Assembly (NCBI RefSeq): GCF_008973755.1
Contig: NZ_WBOM01000002.1
Span: 248,001-312,000, forward strand
Length of the DNA stretch: 64,000 bases
Origin: Nitrincola alkalilacustris
GTDB taxonomy: Bacteria; Pseudomonadota; Gammaproteobacteria; Pseudomonadales; Balneatricaceae
Direction: 5' to 3'
Position 1 is the first letter of the stretch. Each line of letters opens with the position of its first letter. Below, in pieces: positions 8,915 to 16,880 of the stretch. The position numbers and the translations under genes were made by a program. The notes beneath the pieces are model-generated. The model was not told where the DNA came from. It worked only from the letters and a program-made list of their open reading frames with translations, and did not search any database.

Positions 8915-9580
8915 TCACTTGCGTGAATAATGAACAACCAGTCGATCGCCGAGGCTTTGCAGGATCTGAACCAGTATCAGTAGCAGCACGACTGTGACGA
9001 TCATCACGTCGGTCTGAAAACGTTGGTAACCATAGCGTATGGCCAGATCACCCAGACCGCCGGCACCCACTACTCCAGCCATTGCGGTATAGGAGACAAG
9101 AGTGATGGCCGTGACTGTCGTGGCTGCAATGATGCCGGGACGTGCTTCAGGCAGCAGAGCATTGGTGATGATCTGGCGTGTGCTGGCTCCCATCGCCTGT
9201 GTCGCCTCGATAATACCGCGGTCCACTTCGCGTAGAGCTGTTTCCACCAGCCGGGCGAAGAAAGGGGTGGCACCTGCCACCAGAGGTGGTATCGCACCGG
9301 CAACACCCAGAGAGGTGCCGGTTATCAACAGCGTCATGGGAATCATCACGATCAGCAGGATAATGAATGGCAGGGAGCGAAGGATATTTACGCAGAATGA
9401 CAGTAGAGCATAAACGCCCTTTTGCTCGAACATCTGCTTTGGACCTGTCAGGAACAGCACAATACCTAAAGGCAAGCCCAACAGGATGGTGAACAGCATA
9501 GAGCCGCCCAGCATCATCAGGGTGTCCAGTGTCGCCATCCAGATATCGTACCAGTCTACATTGCTGAAAAACTGCATCAT
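8915..9580 (-). CDS. metI: Methionine ABC transporter permease
   Basis: A 221-residue inner-membrane permease with five to six hydrophobic segments. It carries the EAA-type loop ([25 protein letters not shown], around residues 135-160) that docks on the MetN ATPase. The ATG overlaps the metN stop by four bases (ATGA), so translation is coupled. With MetN and MetQ it forms the D/L-methionine uptake system. Confidence 0.97.
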   Translation of the reverse strand: MMQFFSNVDWYDIWMATLDTLMMLGGSMLFTILLGLPLGIVLFLTGPKQMFEQKGVYALLSFCVNILRSLPFIILLIVMIPMTLLITGTSLGVAGAIPPLVAGATPFFARLVETALREVDRGIIEATQAMGASTRQIITNALLPEARPGIIAATTVTAITLVSYTAMAGVVGAGGLGDLAIRYGYQRFQTDVMIVTVVLLLILVQILQSLGDRLVVHYSRK

Positions 9581-10587
9581 GCTCGGATCACCTCAACCGT
9601 TACCTGTGCCGCTTTGAGTTGTTCAATTGCCACATCGGCATCACCACCCACCAACGACAAGGTCAGTTGGCCGTAGGGTGTATCTCGTATATGGTCGATG
9701 CGACCGGACAGAATGCTGTAGTCAACACCCGACTGCCTTGCCACCTGGCCGAGCAGCGGCGCATAGGTGGCCTCGCCCTTGAAGGTCAGCCGTACGATAC
9801 GCCCCTGTACCTGCGCAAAATCTCTGGATAGCTCCTGCTCATCCACATGCTCGGCCTCATATACAAAGCGGCGTGTGGTGGGGTGTTTAGGGTGCAGGAA
9901 CAGATCCGAGACCTGCCCTTGCTCGACAATGTGTCCGGCATCCATCACGGCGACCTGATCGCAGACGCGGCGGATCACATCCATCTCATGCGTGATCAAT
10001 ACAATGGTCAGGTTAAGTTCACGGTTCAGCTCATTCAGCAGTTGCAGTACCTGTGCTGTGGTTTGAGGGTCCAGAGCGCTGGTGGCCTCGTCGCAGAGCA
10101 GAATTCTGGGATTGGTGGCCAGAGCACGTGCTATCCCGACGCGCTGCTTCTGTCCACCGGAAAGCTGTGCCGGATATTTCTGGGCATGGCTACTGAGCCC
10201 GACACGATGGAGCAGCATCGCAACACGCTCACTGATCTGAGTTGTTGAGTAGCTGCCTGCCAGCTTGAGCGGCATGGCCACATTGTCTGCAACTGTTTTG
10301 GAGGAGAGCAGATTAAAGTGCTGGAAAATCATCCCCAGGCGTTGGCGAAATTGTCGCAGCGCCCTGGCATCCATGGCGGTGACATCCTCGTTATCAACCA
10401 GAATGCGGCCTGCGGAAGGGGCTTCAAGGCGATTGATAAGACGCAGTAGAGTACTCTTACCGGCACCGGAATGGCCGATAAGACCGAAGATCTGCCCCTG
10501 TGGTATATACAGGTTGCAGGGCTCCAGTGCCGTAATCTCGCGTCCACCGACCTGGTAGGTCTTGTGTACACGTTCAAATTGGATCAC
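9577..10587 (-). CDS. metN: Methionine ABC transporter ATP-binding protein
   Basis: A 336-residue ATPase. It has Walker [10 protein letters not shown] near residue 38, signature [15 protein letters not shown], Walker [14 protein letters not shown], and a C-terminal NIL/ACT-like regulatory domain (about 260-336) that in MetN binds methionine and inhibits transport. It is the first gene of metNIQ. No MetJ box (AGACGTCT repeats) is visible upstream; instead a dyad overlaps the predicted -35 region (see the promoter entry). Confidence 0.97.
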   Translation of the reverse strand: MIQFERVHKTYQVGGREITALEPCNLYIPQGQIFGLIGHSGAGKSTLLRLINRLEAPSAGRILVDNEDVTAMDARALRQFRQRLGMIFQHFNLLSSKTVADNVAMPLKLAGSYSTTQISERVAMLLHRVGLSSHAQKYPAQLSGGQKQRVGIARALATNPRILLCDEATSALDPQTTAQVLQLLNELNRELNLTIVLITHEMDVIRRVCDQVAVMDAGHIVEQGQVSDLFLHPKHPTTRRFVYEAEHVDEQELSRDFAQVQGRIVRLTFKGEATYAPLLGQVARQSGVDYSILSGRIDHIRDTPYGQLTLSLVGGDADVAIEQLKAAQVTVEVIRA

Positions 10588-10647
10588 AGAGAGTTAACCT
10601 TGTGGGTTGTAATGCTTTTAAGGAATATATGATGTGTTTTTTATGCA

Positions 10648-10680
10648 ATTATATAGTAATAAATGGTGCGACTGCACCAT
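10648..10680 (-). promoter_or_regulatory. metNIQ promoter with overlapping operator-like dyad
   Basis: Reading the minus strand, a perfect -10 box TATAAT (10648-10653) lies about 60 bases before the metN start codon. The -35 position is poor (TGCAGT at 17 nt spacing). It falls inside a perfect 7-bp dyad ATGGTGC-GACT-GCACCAT (10663-10680). A palindrome over the -35 next to an ideal -10 suggests a repressor or activator site. The bound protein is unknown. Confidence 0.5.
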
Positions 10681-10749
10681 AAATCAGGAGGTGCTAAACA
10701 ATAATTTTTGCAGGTTATGATGAAATATGTTCATGTTAGTTCAGAGGGC

Positions 10750-11082
10750 TCAGGGTTTTAGCTGAATTCTTGGACGTGTCTGGTTATCCCCGAGCAAAGC
10801 ACAAAACTCCTGCCGGCTGCCATCTCCATAGCTGACTACAACATTAAATCCCATGCCTGGGTTGTGGTTCAGTGCCAGCGTGCGGCTTGTACCCGGCGCG
10901 ATACGAAATGAGCGAATGCTCGATTGGGTATCTGCACTTCCAAATTCGAGGTGTAGCGAATCGATCATCAACTCACTGGCATTGTAAAAAGTCACTTCCA
11001 GCCCCAGAACGGGTGAACTCATTCGACCTGCTATGCTACCCAGCAGCAGTGCAGCCAGTACACTGAAGAAGAGCTTCTTCAT
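10750..11082 (-). CDS. Small secreted protein of unknown function
   Basis: A 110-residue protein with a signal peptide or N-terminal anchor (KKLFFSVLAALLLGSIAG), then a mostly beta-rich, soluble region with one cysteine (QEFCALLGDN). I do not recognise a family. It is codirectional with metN but separated by about 160 bases containing a separate promoter, so it is probably its own unit. It diverges from the peroxiredoxin gene across an AT-rich dyad and may share regulation with it. Confidence 0.65.
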   Translation of the reverse strand: MKKLFFSVLAALLLGSIAGRMSSPVLGLEVTFYNASELMIDSLHLEFGSADTQSSIRSFRIAPGTSRTLALNHNPGMGFNVVVSYGDGSRQEFCALLGDNQTRPRIQLKP

Positions 11083-11112
11083 AAACTTCCTCTATCAAAT
11101 TTATAGTTATAT

Positions 11113-11135
11113 ACATATTCAAAATTGGAATATGT
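11113..11135. promoter_or_regulatory. AT-rich operator-like dyad between divergent genes
   Basis: Perfect 8-bp arms ACATATTC and GAATATGT are separated by 7 nt. The dyad sits in the 98-base gap between the divergent small secreted protein and the peroxiredoxin-DUF442 pair. Size and symmetry suit a dimeric winged-helix regulator. ArsR-type sulfide regulators often control DUF442 genes, but the regulator is not encoded in the window. Confidence 0.4.
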
Positions 11136-11180
11136 GTGTTAAATTAGAAACACCTAATACTGAATATAGAGGATATGACA

Positions 11181-11831
11181 ATGGAAATCACTGAAACTGT
11201 TTTTGGCTTACCGCGCTTGAATGAGCGTGCACCTGAGTTTTGTGCACCCACAACAGATGGTATGAAATCCCTGGATGACTATAAGGGAAAATGGCTGGTA
11301 CTCTTCTCTCATCCTGCTGACTTCACACCTGTTTGCACGACTGAGTTCATGGCTTTTGCCAAAATGGCACCTGAGTTCAATAAGCGCAACTGTGAGCTGT
11401 TAGGGTTGTCAATTGACAGCCATCACTCGCACATTGCCTGGATGAGGAATATCAAGGAAAAATTTGGAGTAGAGATCCCTTTCCCCATTATTGCTGACCT
11501 GAAAATGGATGTTGCTCGTGCCTATGGGATGATCCACCCGGGTGCTGCGGACACGTCTGCTGTACGCGCTACCTTTATGATCGACCCGAATGGCATCCTG
11601 CGAGCAATGGTCTATTACCCTATGAGTAATGGTCGTTCAATTTCTGAGTTCCTCAGGCTGCTTGATGCGCTGCAGACCAGTGATGAATTCAAAGTGGCAA
11701 CCCCCGAAGGTTGGCAGCCAGGCGATCGAGTGATCGTTCCACCATCAGCAACTGCAGCCGGTGCTAACGAGCGTGTTGAGTCTGGTGAGTATGATTGTGT
11801 AGATTTTTATTTCTGTACCAAACAGCTCTGA
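11181..11831 (+). CDS. Peroxiredoxin, Prx6 subfamily (archaeal-like 2-Cys type)
   Basis: A 216-residue thiol peroxidase. The start at 11181 is preferred over the ATG at 11175 because GAGG lies 8 nt upstream, against only 2 nt for the earlier codon. The peroxidatic cysteine is C52 in PADFTPVCTTE. C206 and C212 near the end (YDCVDFYFCTKQL) match in spacing the two extra cysteines known in archaeal Prx6 enzymes, where they serve in disulfide exchange. It reduces hydrogen or organic peroxides. It is followed 72 bases later by a DUF442 gene in the same direction, which suggests a redox or sulfur-stress operon. Confidence 0.93.
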   Translation: MEITETVFGLPRLNERAPEFCAPTTDGMKSLDDYKGKWLVLFSHPADFTPVCTTEFMAFAKMAPEFNKRNCELLGLSIDSHHSHIAWMRNIKEKFGVEIPFPIIADLKMDVARAYGMIHPGAADTSAVRATFMIDPNGILRAMVYYPMSNGRSISEFLRLLDALQTSDEFKVATPEGWQPGDRVIVPPSATAAGANERVESGEYDCVDFYFCTKQL

Positions 11832-11903
11832 AAGACCATGATTGGAGTGGCAAGAGTCACTCCAGTCCTCTAAGTGTTTATTATTAAATTATGAGGTGAA
11901 TAG

Positions 11904-12368
11904 ATGGAGCTCCGAGAGCTTGAACCTGGTTTCAGCATTTGTCATGCGATCTATCCTGTCGATATTCCAGAGATTAAAGCGCTAGGTTTCAGATCAATCA
12001 TTTGCAACCGTAAGCCCGGAGAAGCCGAAGATCATGTAGATGACTCTGAGTTGCGACTGGCTGCTGAGGCTGCTGGACTTGTCTGGGTTGAAATTCCAGT
12101 AGTGCCTGGCGAGTACACACAAGAGGCAGTGAAAGCCTTTAGTGAAGCGATTGAGGTGCTACCGACACCTGTACTTTGCTTCTGTCGGACAGGCCGTCGT
12201 GCTGCGTCATTATGGGTTCACAATCATCTACAGCAAACAAACTGCGATATAGGGCCTTTGCTACAAGCGGCTCATGCTGCGGGTCATGACCTGCAAGAGA
12301 GTTTTGCAGACGTAAGCAACATCAAAAAATCCCATTCATCGGACACAAAAAAACCGGGTAAACATTAA
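11904..12368 (+). CDS. DUF442/TIGR01244-type phosphatase-like protein
   Basis: A 154-residue protein of the family that forms the non-lactamase half of Blh proteins. It has a cysteine-phosphatase-like fold with the loop CRTGRR (C94, R99). Related proteins occur with persulfide dioxygenases and sulfide-responsive regulators. The catalytic role is not settled; a phosphatase or sulfurtransferase-like activity is possible. AGGTG lies 5 nt before the ATG. The last codons and stop form one arm of the downstream terminator. It probably shares a transcript with the peroxiredoxin. The tail after about residue 135 is polar and probably disordered. Confidence 0.82.
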   Translation: MELRELEPGFSICHAIYPVDIPEIKALGFRSIICNRKPGEAEDHVDDSELRLAAEAAGLVWVEIPVVPGEYTQEAVKAFSEAIEVLPTPVLCFCRTGRRAASLWVHNHLQQTNCDIGPLLQAAHAAGHDLQESFADVSNIKKSHSSDTKKPGKH

Positions 12369-12381
12369 GCTTACCCGGTTT
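12351..12381. terminator. Bidirectional intrinsic terminator
   Basis: A perfect 11-bp stem AAACCGGGTAA/TTACCCGGTTT with a 9-nt loop. On the minus strand it is followed by a run of seven T and lies 9 bases after the tRNA 3' end. On the plus strand it is followed by TCTCTT and overlaps the end of the DUF442 gene. It serves both convergent units. Confidence 0.85.
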
Positions 12382-12389
12382 CTCTTAAT

Positions 12390-12466
<77 letters not shown>

Positions 12467-12479
12467 TCAACGTGGGCAA

Positions 12480-12508
12480 ACTATACGCCCGGGATGCGGG
12501 TATGTCAA
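12480..12508 (-). promoter_or_regulatory. Sigma-70 promoter of the initiator tRNA
   Basis: Consensus -35 TTGACA (12503-12508), a 17-nt spacer, and -10 TATAGT (12480-12485), giving a start about 7 bases before the mature tRNA. The GC-rich stretch just after the -10 (GCCCACG) could act as a stringent discriminator. Confidence 0.88.
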
Positions 12509-12535
12509 CCTATTGTTTTGTAAAGTTGGATAAAA

Positions 12536-12958
12536 TTATGGCTTTTGGCCTGATATTTGCTCTTCCAGTTTTTTTCGCCGCTTTTCCAGGCGCTCTTCAT
12601 GAGCCTGTTGTATCAGCACTTTCTGACAGTGGGTGATAAAGCGGGACAGAATCCGCTCATCCACCTCATTAAGCTGTTCAAATTCACCGGCATAATACTC
12701 GCTCCCGACTCGATTAAGCTTGAGCTGCAGATTGAGGTTAAAGGTCTGATCATCCAGTTGAAAGCTCAACAGAGCCGGATACTGTCCCGGCTGCAGATCC
12801 TTAGATCCATGAAACGCAATTCCGGTGTTGGAAAGGTCGAGGAGCTTCACCGGTTGATCGGCAATACTCAATTGCACCAGCTTGTCGCAGAGCTTTTTCA
12901 TGCGGAACGAGCGGCGCCCCTTATCTACCAGGTTTTCGATACGTATCTCAGGTTTCAT
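12536..12958 (-). CDS. PilZ-domain c-di-GMP receptor coupled to the motor operon
   Basis: A 140-residue single-domain PilZ protein with both c-di-GMP signatures: RxxxR (R15-R19 in RRSFR) and DxSxxG (D41 to G46 in DLSNTG). The C-terminal tail is a charged helix (EERLEKRRKKLEEQ). The ATG overlaps the pomB stop by four bases (ATGA), so synthesis is probably coupled to the stator protein. By analogy with YcgR and FlgZ it should slow or modulate the flagellar motor when c-di-GMP is high, but it lacks the YcgR-N domain. Confidence 0.87.
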   Translation of the reverse strand: MKPEIRIENLVDKGRRSFRMKKLCDKLVQLSIADQPVKLLDLSNTGIAFHGSKDLQPGQYPALLSFQLDDQTFNLNLQLKLNRVGSEYYAGEFEQLNEVDERILSRFITHCQKVLIQQAHEERLEKRRKKLEEQISGQKP

Positions 12959-13749
12959 AGCCTTGGCTCGGGTATTTTTTCGAGTACAAACTCAATACGA
13001 CGGTTGATGGCGCGGTTCACCTCGGTATCGTTGCGAACCAGGGGAAGAGATTCACCGTATCCGGTAGCTGTCAGCCTGCGTGGGGGAATGCCGCCATCTA
13101 TCATATAGCGTAGCACGGTTGTGGCCCGAACAGCTGACAGCTCCCAGTTGGAGGGGAACTGAGCGGTGCTGATCGGGATATTATCCGTATGGCCCTGGAT
13201 CTCCAGCTTGTACTGAGGATTGTTGAGCAGGGTTTCCAATATGGCATCAAGCATGGGTGTCATGGCGCGGTTAAAGGTAGCAGACCCTGATTCGAACAGC
13301 ACTGCACCATTCACGCGCAGTGTCAGTTTGCCGTCCAGCGGGGCACCTATCTCTACCAGGTCCCCAACCTGCATCAGGTTCAGGGCCGATTCCAGCTCTG
13401 CAGTAATAGGCTCCCAGTCGATATCCAGTGAACTGGATACATGATCGTCTCGGGCATCGGGCTGGCTGATCGGGGCTTGAGCGGCTTGCGGGATCAGGGG
13501 TTGTGCCAGTTGAGGTATTTCAGTCTGTGCACCTGCATCGTATTCCAGCGGAATCAGGCTGGTAGCGCTGCCATCACGTGACAGGGCGATATTGAAAGCC
13601 TTCATGGTCTGGCTGAACGTTTCACGCTCAACGCTGGACATGGAAAACAGCAGCACAAAGAATACCAGCAGCAGGGTCATCAGGTCGGCATAGGTAGTCA
13701 ACCAGCCGGGGCTGTCGCTGTCATCCATCAGTTGCTGCTTGCGGCTCAT
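12955..13749 (-). CDS. pomB: Flagellar stator protein PomB/MotB
   Basis: A 264-residue stator subunit starting MSRKQQLMDDSDSPGW. The start at 13749 has AGGAG 7 nt upstream, inside the end of pomA; a longer frame to 13788 would overlap pomA heavily. A single membrane segment carries the essential aspartate (TTYADLMTLL). A C-terminal OmpA-like peptidoglycan-binding domain spans about residues 145-258 (QGHTDNIP, NWELSAVRA). Assignment to the sodium-type Pom pair rather than MotB is inferred from the PomA partner and family resemblance. Confidence 0.93.
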   Translation of the reverse strand: MSRKQQLMDDSDSPGWLTTYADLMTLLLVFFVLLFSMSSVERETFSQTMKAFNIALSRDGSATSLIPLEYDAGAQTEIPQLAQPLIPQAAQAPISQPDARDDHVSSSLDIDWEPITAELESALNLMQVGDLVEIGAPLDGKLTLRVNGAVLFESGSATFNRAMTPMLDAILETLLNNPQYKLEIQGHTDNIPISTAQFPSNWELSAVRATTVLRYMIDGGIPPRRLTATGYGESLPLVRNDTEVNRAINRRIEFVLEKIPEPRL

Positions 13750-13753
13750 TGTT

Positions 13754-14542
13754 TTACTCCTTTGGTGCCTGCTGTTCGCTACGCCCAATTTTCAGGGGTT
13801 TGCGGGAATCTTCCGGCAGATAGGAGGAAAGTTGTTCATAAACATGGGCGTAGTGGTCATTGGTCAGAATGCTGATGCAGCCTTCGCGAATCACCTCAAG
13901 GTTGGTCACTTCCGACAGTGTTCTGGCTCTGAGCTTGCCTGCAATAGGCATGAATACAAGTGTGGCCAGCAAGGAACCATAGAAGGTGGTCAGCAAGGCA
14001 ATTGCCATGGCAGGACCGATAGTGTCCGGGTTGGTCAGTTCGCTGAGCATCTGGATCAGACCGATCAGTGTACCCAGCATACCGAATGCGGGGGCATATA
14101 GCGCCATTTTTCTGAACACATCCTGTACGGTCATATGACGCGAAACCAGCGAATCTATCTCGTTCTGTAATGTATTGCGAATGACCTGTTCGGAGGCGGC
14201 TTCTGCGAGCAGGTTACAGGCACGACGCAAGACGTGTGAGTCGGTTTCGACATCCCCCAGGCGCAACAGACCATGCCGGTGACTGATGCGGCTCAGTTCC
14301 AGCATGGTATCGATCATATCCTTGACGTTGGTTTTGTCGCGGGTGAATACAATATAGGCAGCCCGAAAGGCGTTCAGTACATCCTTGAACTGCACTGTCA
14401 GTAAAGTGGCAGCGATGGTACCTCCGGCGACAATCATCAGACCGGGGATGTTCACGAATACATCAGCTTCACCCCCGATCAGTATGGCGGCGAAAATCAG
14501 CGCTAAACCCGAGATAATCCCAATAAGGGATGCAAAATCCAT
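13754..14542 (-). CDS. pomA: Flagellar stator protein PomA/MotA
   Basis: A 262-residue membrane protein with four hydrophobic segments (about residues 5-25, 32-50, 150-170 and 180-202) and the MotA/PomA loop between them. The motif YAPAFGMLGTLIGLIQML and the following LLTTFYGS match the conserved third and fourth segments that line the ion path. The gene precedes pomB with a 4-base gap and pilZ follows, so the order is pomA-pomB-pilZ. No flagellar sigma-28 promoter was recognised in the 111 bases before it. Confidence 0.93.
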   Translation of the reverse strand: MDFASLIGIISGLALIFAAILIGGEADVFVNIPGLMIVAGGTIAATLLTVQFKDVLNAFRAAYIVFTRDKTNVKDMIDTMLELSRISHRHGLLRLGDVETDSHVLRRACNLLAEAASEQVIRNTLQNEIDSLVSRHMTVQDVFRKMALYAPAFGMLGTLIGLIQMLSELTNPDTIGPAMAIALLTTFYGSLLATLVFMPIAGKLRARTLSEVTNLEVIREGCISILTNDHYAHVYEQLSSYLPEDSRKPLKIGRSEQQAPKE

Positions 14543-14653
14543 AATTTGCCCCTGATACTCAATCGCTTGATATTGAGCTTAACTGTTTAAGCCCGCCATT
14601 ACACTTTACCTTTGTCGCCACTCCTCGTGAACCGTTGCTGGCACTCCGGTGAA

Positions 14654-15040
14654 TCAGTGGAGTGCGTTGGGTTGGGCCAGTGTGAAGGGGGCAATCGCAG
14701 TGGTGAACGTCTCTTCGTCCTGAGTGGTCATCTGGTAGTGGCCCTGCATGGTGCCCACTTCTGTTGCGAGAACTGTGCCGCTGGTGTAGCTGAAGCTCTC
14801 TCCAGGGTTGATGACTGGCTGTTCGCCGACAACGCCTTCGCCCTGTACTTCCTGGATATGCTGATTGCCATCCGTAATCAACCAGGAGCGGCTGATCAGT
14901 TGTACCGGAACCGGGTTCTGATTGGTTATGGTGATCTGATAGGAGAATACGTAACGATGAGCATCCGGATCAGATTGCTCAGGCAGGTATGCTGTCTTCA
15001 CGTCGATGAGGACGTTCTGTCCCAGTTCGTTAACTTCCAT
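14654..15040 (-). CDS. apaG: ApaG family protein
   Basis: A 128-residue FnIII-like protein (start MEVNELGQ) with hallmarks RYVFSYQITITNQNPVPVQL, GEGVVGEQPVINPGESF and GTMQGHYQM. The start at 15040 gives the usual family length; upstream codons extend into ksgA. The biochemical role is unresolved. It follows ksgA as in many gammaproteobacteria, but apaH, the usual next gene, is absent and pomA follows. A 7-bp hairpin GCACTCC/GGAGTGC (14641-14665) spans the stop codon. Confidence 0.93.
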   Translation of the reverse strand: MEVNELGQNVLIDVKTAYLPEQSDPDAHRYVFSYQITITNQNPVPVQLISRSWLITDGNQHIQEVQGEGVVGEQPVINPGESFSYTSGTVLATEVGTMQGHYQMTTQDEETFTTAIAPFTLAQPNALH

Positions 15041-15056
15041 CTTGCTTGTGTATTCC

Positions 15057-15860
15057 TCAGTTGGTTTCAGTGATCGCATCACTGATGGTAACAAATTCTT
15101 GCAGTGTCAGGCGCTCAGGTCTCAGGCCGGGATCTATGCCCAGTGCCTCGAGTTGTTCTGCTGCCATCAGCGGCTTCAGGTTGTTGCGCAGGGTCTTGCG
15201 ACGCTGGCCAAAGGCGGTTCTGACGACATTCTGCAGCATGGTGACATCTTTAGCGACAATTGGCAGCGTCTTGTATGGAACCAGTCTGACGATGGCTGAG
15301 TCGACCTTGGGAGCAGGGTTGAATGCAGCAGGCGGAACCAGGAAGAGGTTGTCCACCTGGCAATAATACTGAGCCATGATACCCAGACGACCATAGTGGT
15401 TGTCGCCCGGTTTTGCTGCCAGTCTCAGCACGACCTCTTTTTGCAGCATGAAGTGCATGTCCTGAATGATCCTGGCATGACTCAGCAGGTGAAAAATCAG
15501 TTGTGTTGAGATGTTGTAGGGAAGATTGCCGACAATTCGAAGCTGTTCACCCTCTTCGATCAGCGAGTGATAATCAAACTTCATGGCATCGGCTTCATGG
15601 ACGCGAAACTGATCACCATGACGGAAAAACTTGGTGCGCAGTACCGGAACCAGATCACGGTCCAGCTCGACGGCATCCAGCGCACCTGCAGCATCCAGTA
15701 GCGGCTCTGTCAGTGCGCCCAGACCAGGACCTATCTCCACCAGATGCTCGCCGACTTTAGGCGAGATGGCGCCTACGATGCGGCGGATGACATGACCATC
15801 TTCCAGAAAGTTCTGGCCAAAGCGTTTGCGGGCCTTATGGCCCGGCGTCTGTTTACTCAT
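15057..15860 (-). CDS. rsmA: 16S rRNA dimethyladenosine transferase
   Basis: A 267-residue KsgA/RsmA. It dimethylates the two adjacent adenosines in helix 45 of 16S rRNA during late 30S assembly. It shows KRFGQNFLED, the SAM site EIGPGLGALTEPLL and the catalytic NLPYNIS. It lies between pdxA and apaG in the conserved lptD-surA-pdxA-rsmA-apaG operon, 24 bases after pdxA. Confidence 0.98.
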   Translation of the reverse strand: MSKQTPGHKARKRFGQNFLEDGHVIRRIVGAISPKVGEHLVEIGPGLGALTEPLLDAAGALDAVELDRDLVPVLRTKFFRHGDQFRVHEADAMKFDYHSLIEEGEQLRIVGNLPYNISTQLIFHLLSHARIIQDMHFMLQKEVVLRLAAKPGDNHYGRLGIMAQYYCQVDNLFLVPPAAFNPAPKVDSAIVRLVPYKTLPIVAKDVTMLQNVVRTAFGQRRKTLRNNLKPLMAAEQLEALGIDPGLRPERLTLQEFVTISDAITETN

Positions 15861-15884
15861 TAGCTGCCTTTTCGTTGTTGCATA

Positions 15885-16874
15885 TCAGTGCCTGCCAGCC
15901 ATCGCCATATTACAGGCGTATTCAATGGCGGTGGTCAGGCTGCCGGCATCTGCCTGTCCGCTGCCTGCCAGATCAAGCGCTGTGCCATGATCGACAGACG
16001 TTCGGATGATAGGCAGTCCCAGCGTGATGTTCACGGCTCTGCCAAAACCTTTGTACTTCAATACCGGTAGCCCCTGATCATGATACATCGCCAGAACGGC
16101 ATCTGCCTTGTCCAGGTGGTGTTCTGTAAACAATGTATCTGCCGGCAGGGGGCCGATCAGTCTTGCCCCCAGCATTCTGAATTCGTTCAGAACCGGGGTG
16201 ATGATATCCAGTTCTTCATGACCCAGATGCCCACCTTCGCCGGCATGAGGGTTGAGTCCGGCAACCAGTATGCGTGGATTGCTGATGCCAAAGTGCTTTT
16301 GCAGATCATGGATCAGAACCGCCAGCACATCGCGCAGAAGGGGGGCGGTGATGGCATCGGCAACCTGCCTGAGCGGCAGGTGTGTGGTGGCCAGTGCCAC
16401 CCGAAGCCCATCGGTTGCGAGCATCATCACAACCTTGCTGCTGCCGGTCAGCTGTTCAAGATACTCGGTATGACCACTGAAGGGGATGCCGGCATCATTG
16501 ATGATACCCTTGTGTACAGGAGCGGTAACCAGTGCATTGAAACGCTGATCCAGGCACCCTTCTGTTGCCAGGCGAAGTGTTTCAAGCACATAGCTGGCGT
16601 TCGAAGTGCTCAGTGCTCCCGGCTGTACGGGGGCTTGCAATGTTACCGGCAGCACCTTGAGTGTGCCTGGTGAGGTTGCGACTGCCGGGGCTTCCGGGTC
16701 ATAGGCTTCAAGTGCCAGAGGAAGCTGCAACAGGTCGGCTCGTTGCTGTAGCAGGTCAGGGTCGGCAATGACGATCATTTCATGCTGATGCCCCTGCTGG
16801 GCCACCTGTATACAGAGGTCTGGGCCGATGCCTGCCGGTTCTCCCGGTGTGATCGCTATGCGGAATTTTTTCAA
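15885..16874 (-). CDS. pdxA: 4-hydroxythreonine-4-phosphate dehydrogenase
   Basis: A 329-residue NAD-dependent enzyme of pyridoxal phosphate synthesis. It has the family signatures [25 protein letters not shown] and [17 protein letters not shown]. The conserved histidines bind the divalent metal and substrate. It starts 6 bases after the surA stop, in the same operon. Confidence 0.98.
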   Translation of the reverse strand: MKKFRIAITPGEPAGIGPDLCIQVAQQGHQHEMIVIADPDLLQQRADLLQLPLALEAYDPEAPAVATSPGTLKVLPVTLQAPVQPGALSTSNASYVLETLRLATEGCLDQRFNALVTAPVHKGIINDAGIPFSGHTEYLEQLTGSSKVVMMLATDGLRVALATTHLPLRQVADAITAPLLRDVLAVLIHDLQKHFGISNPRILVAGLNPHAGEGGHLGHEELDIITPVLNEFRMLGARLIGPLPADTLFTEHHLDKADAVLAMYHDQGLPVLKYKGFGRAVNITLGLPIIRTSVDHGTALDLAGSGQADAGSLTTAIEYACNMAMAGRH

Positions 16875-16880
16875 CAGTGA

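Noticed and set aside
10663-10680. NtrC site for the metNIQ dyad
   Set aside because: The NtrC half-sites have the opposite order (GCACCA first, then TGGTGC) and no sigma-54 promoter is nearby.
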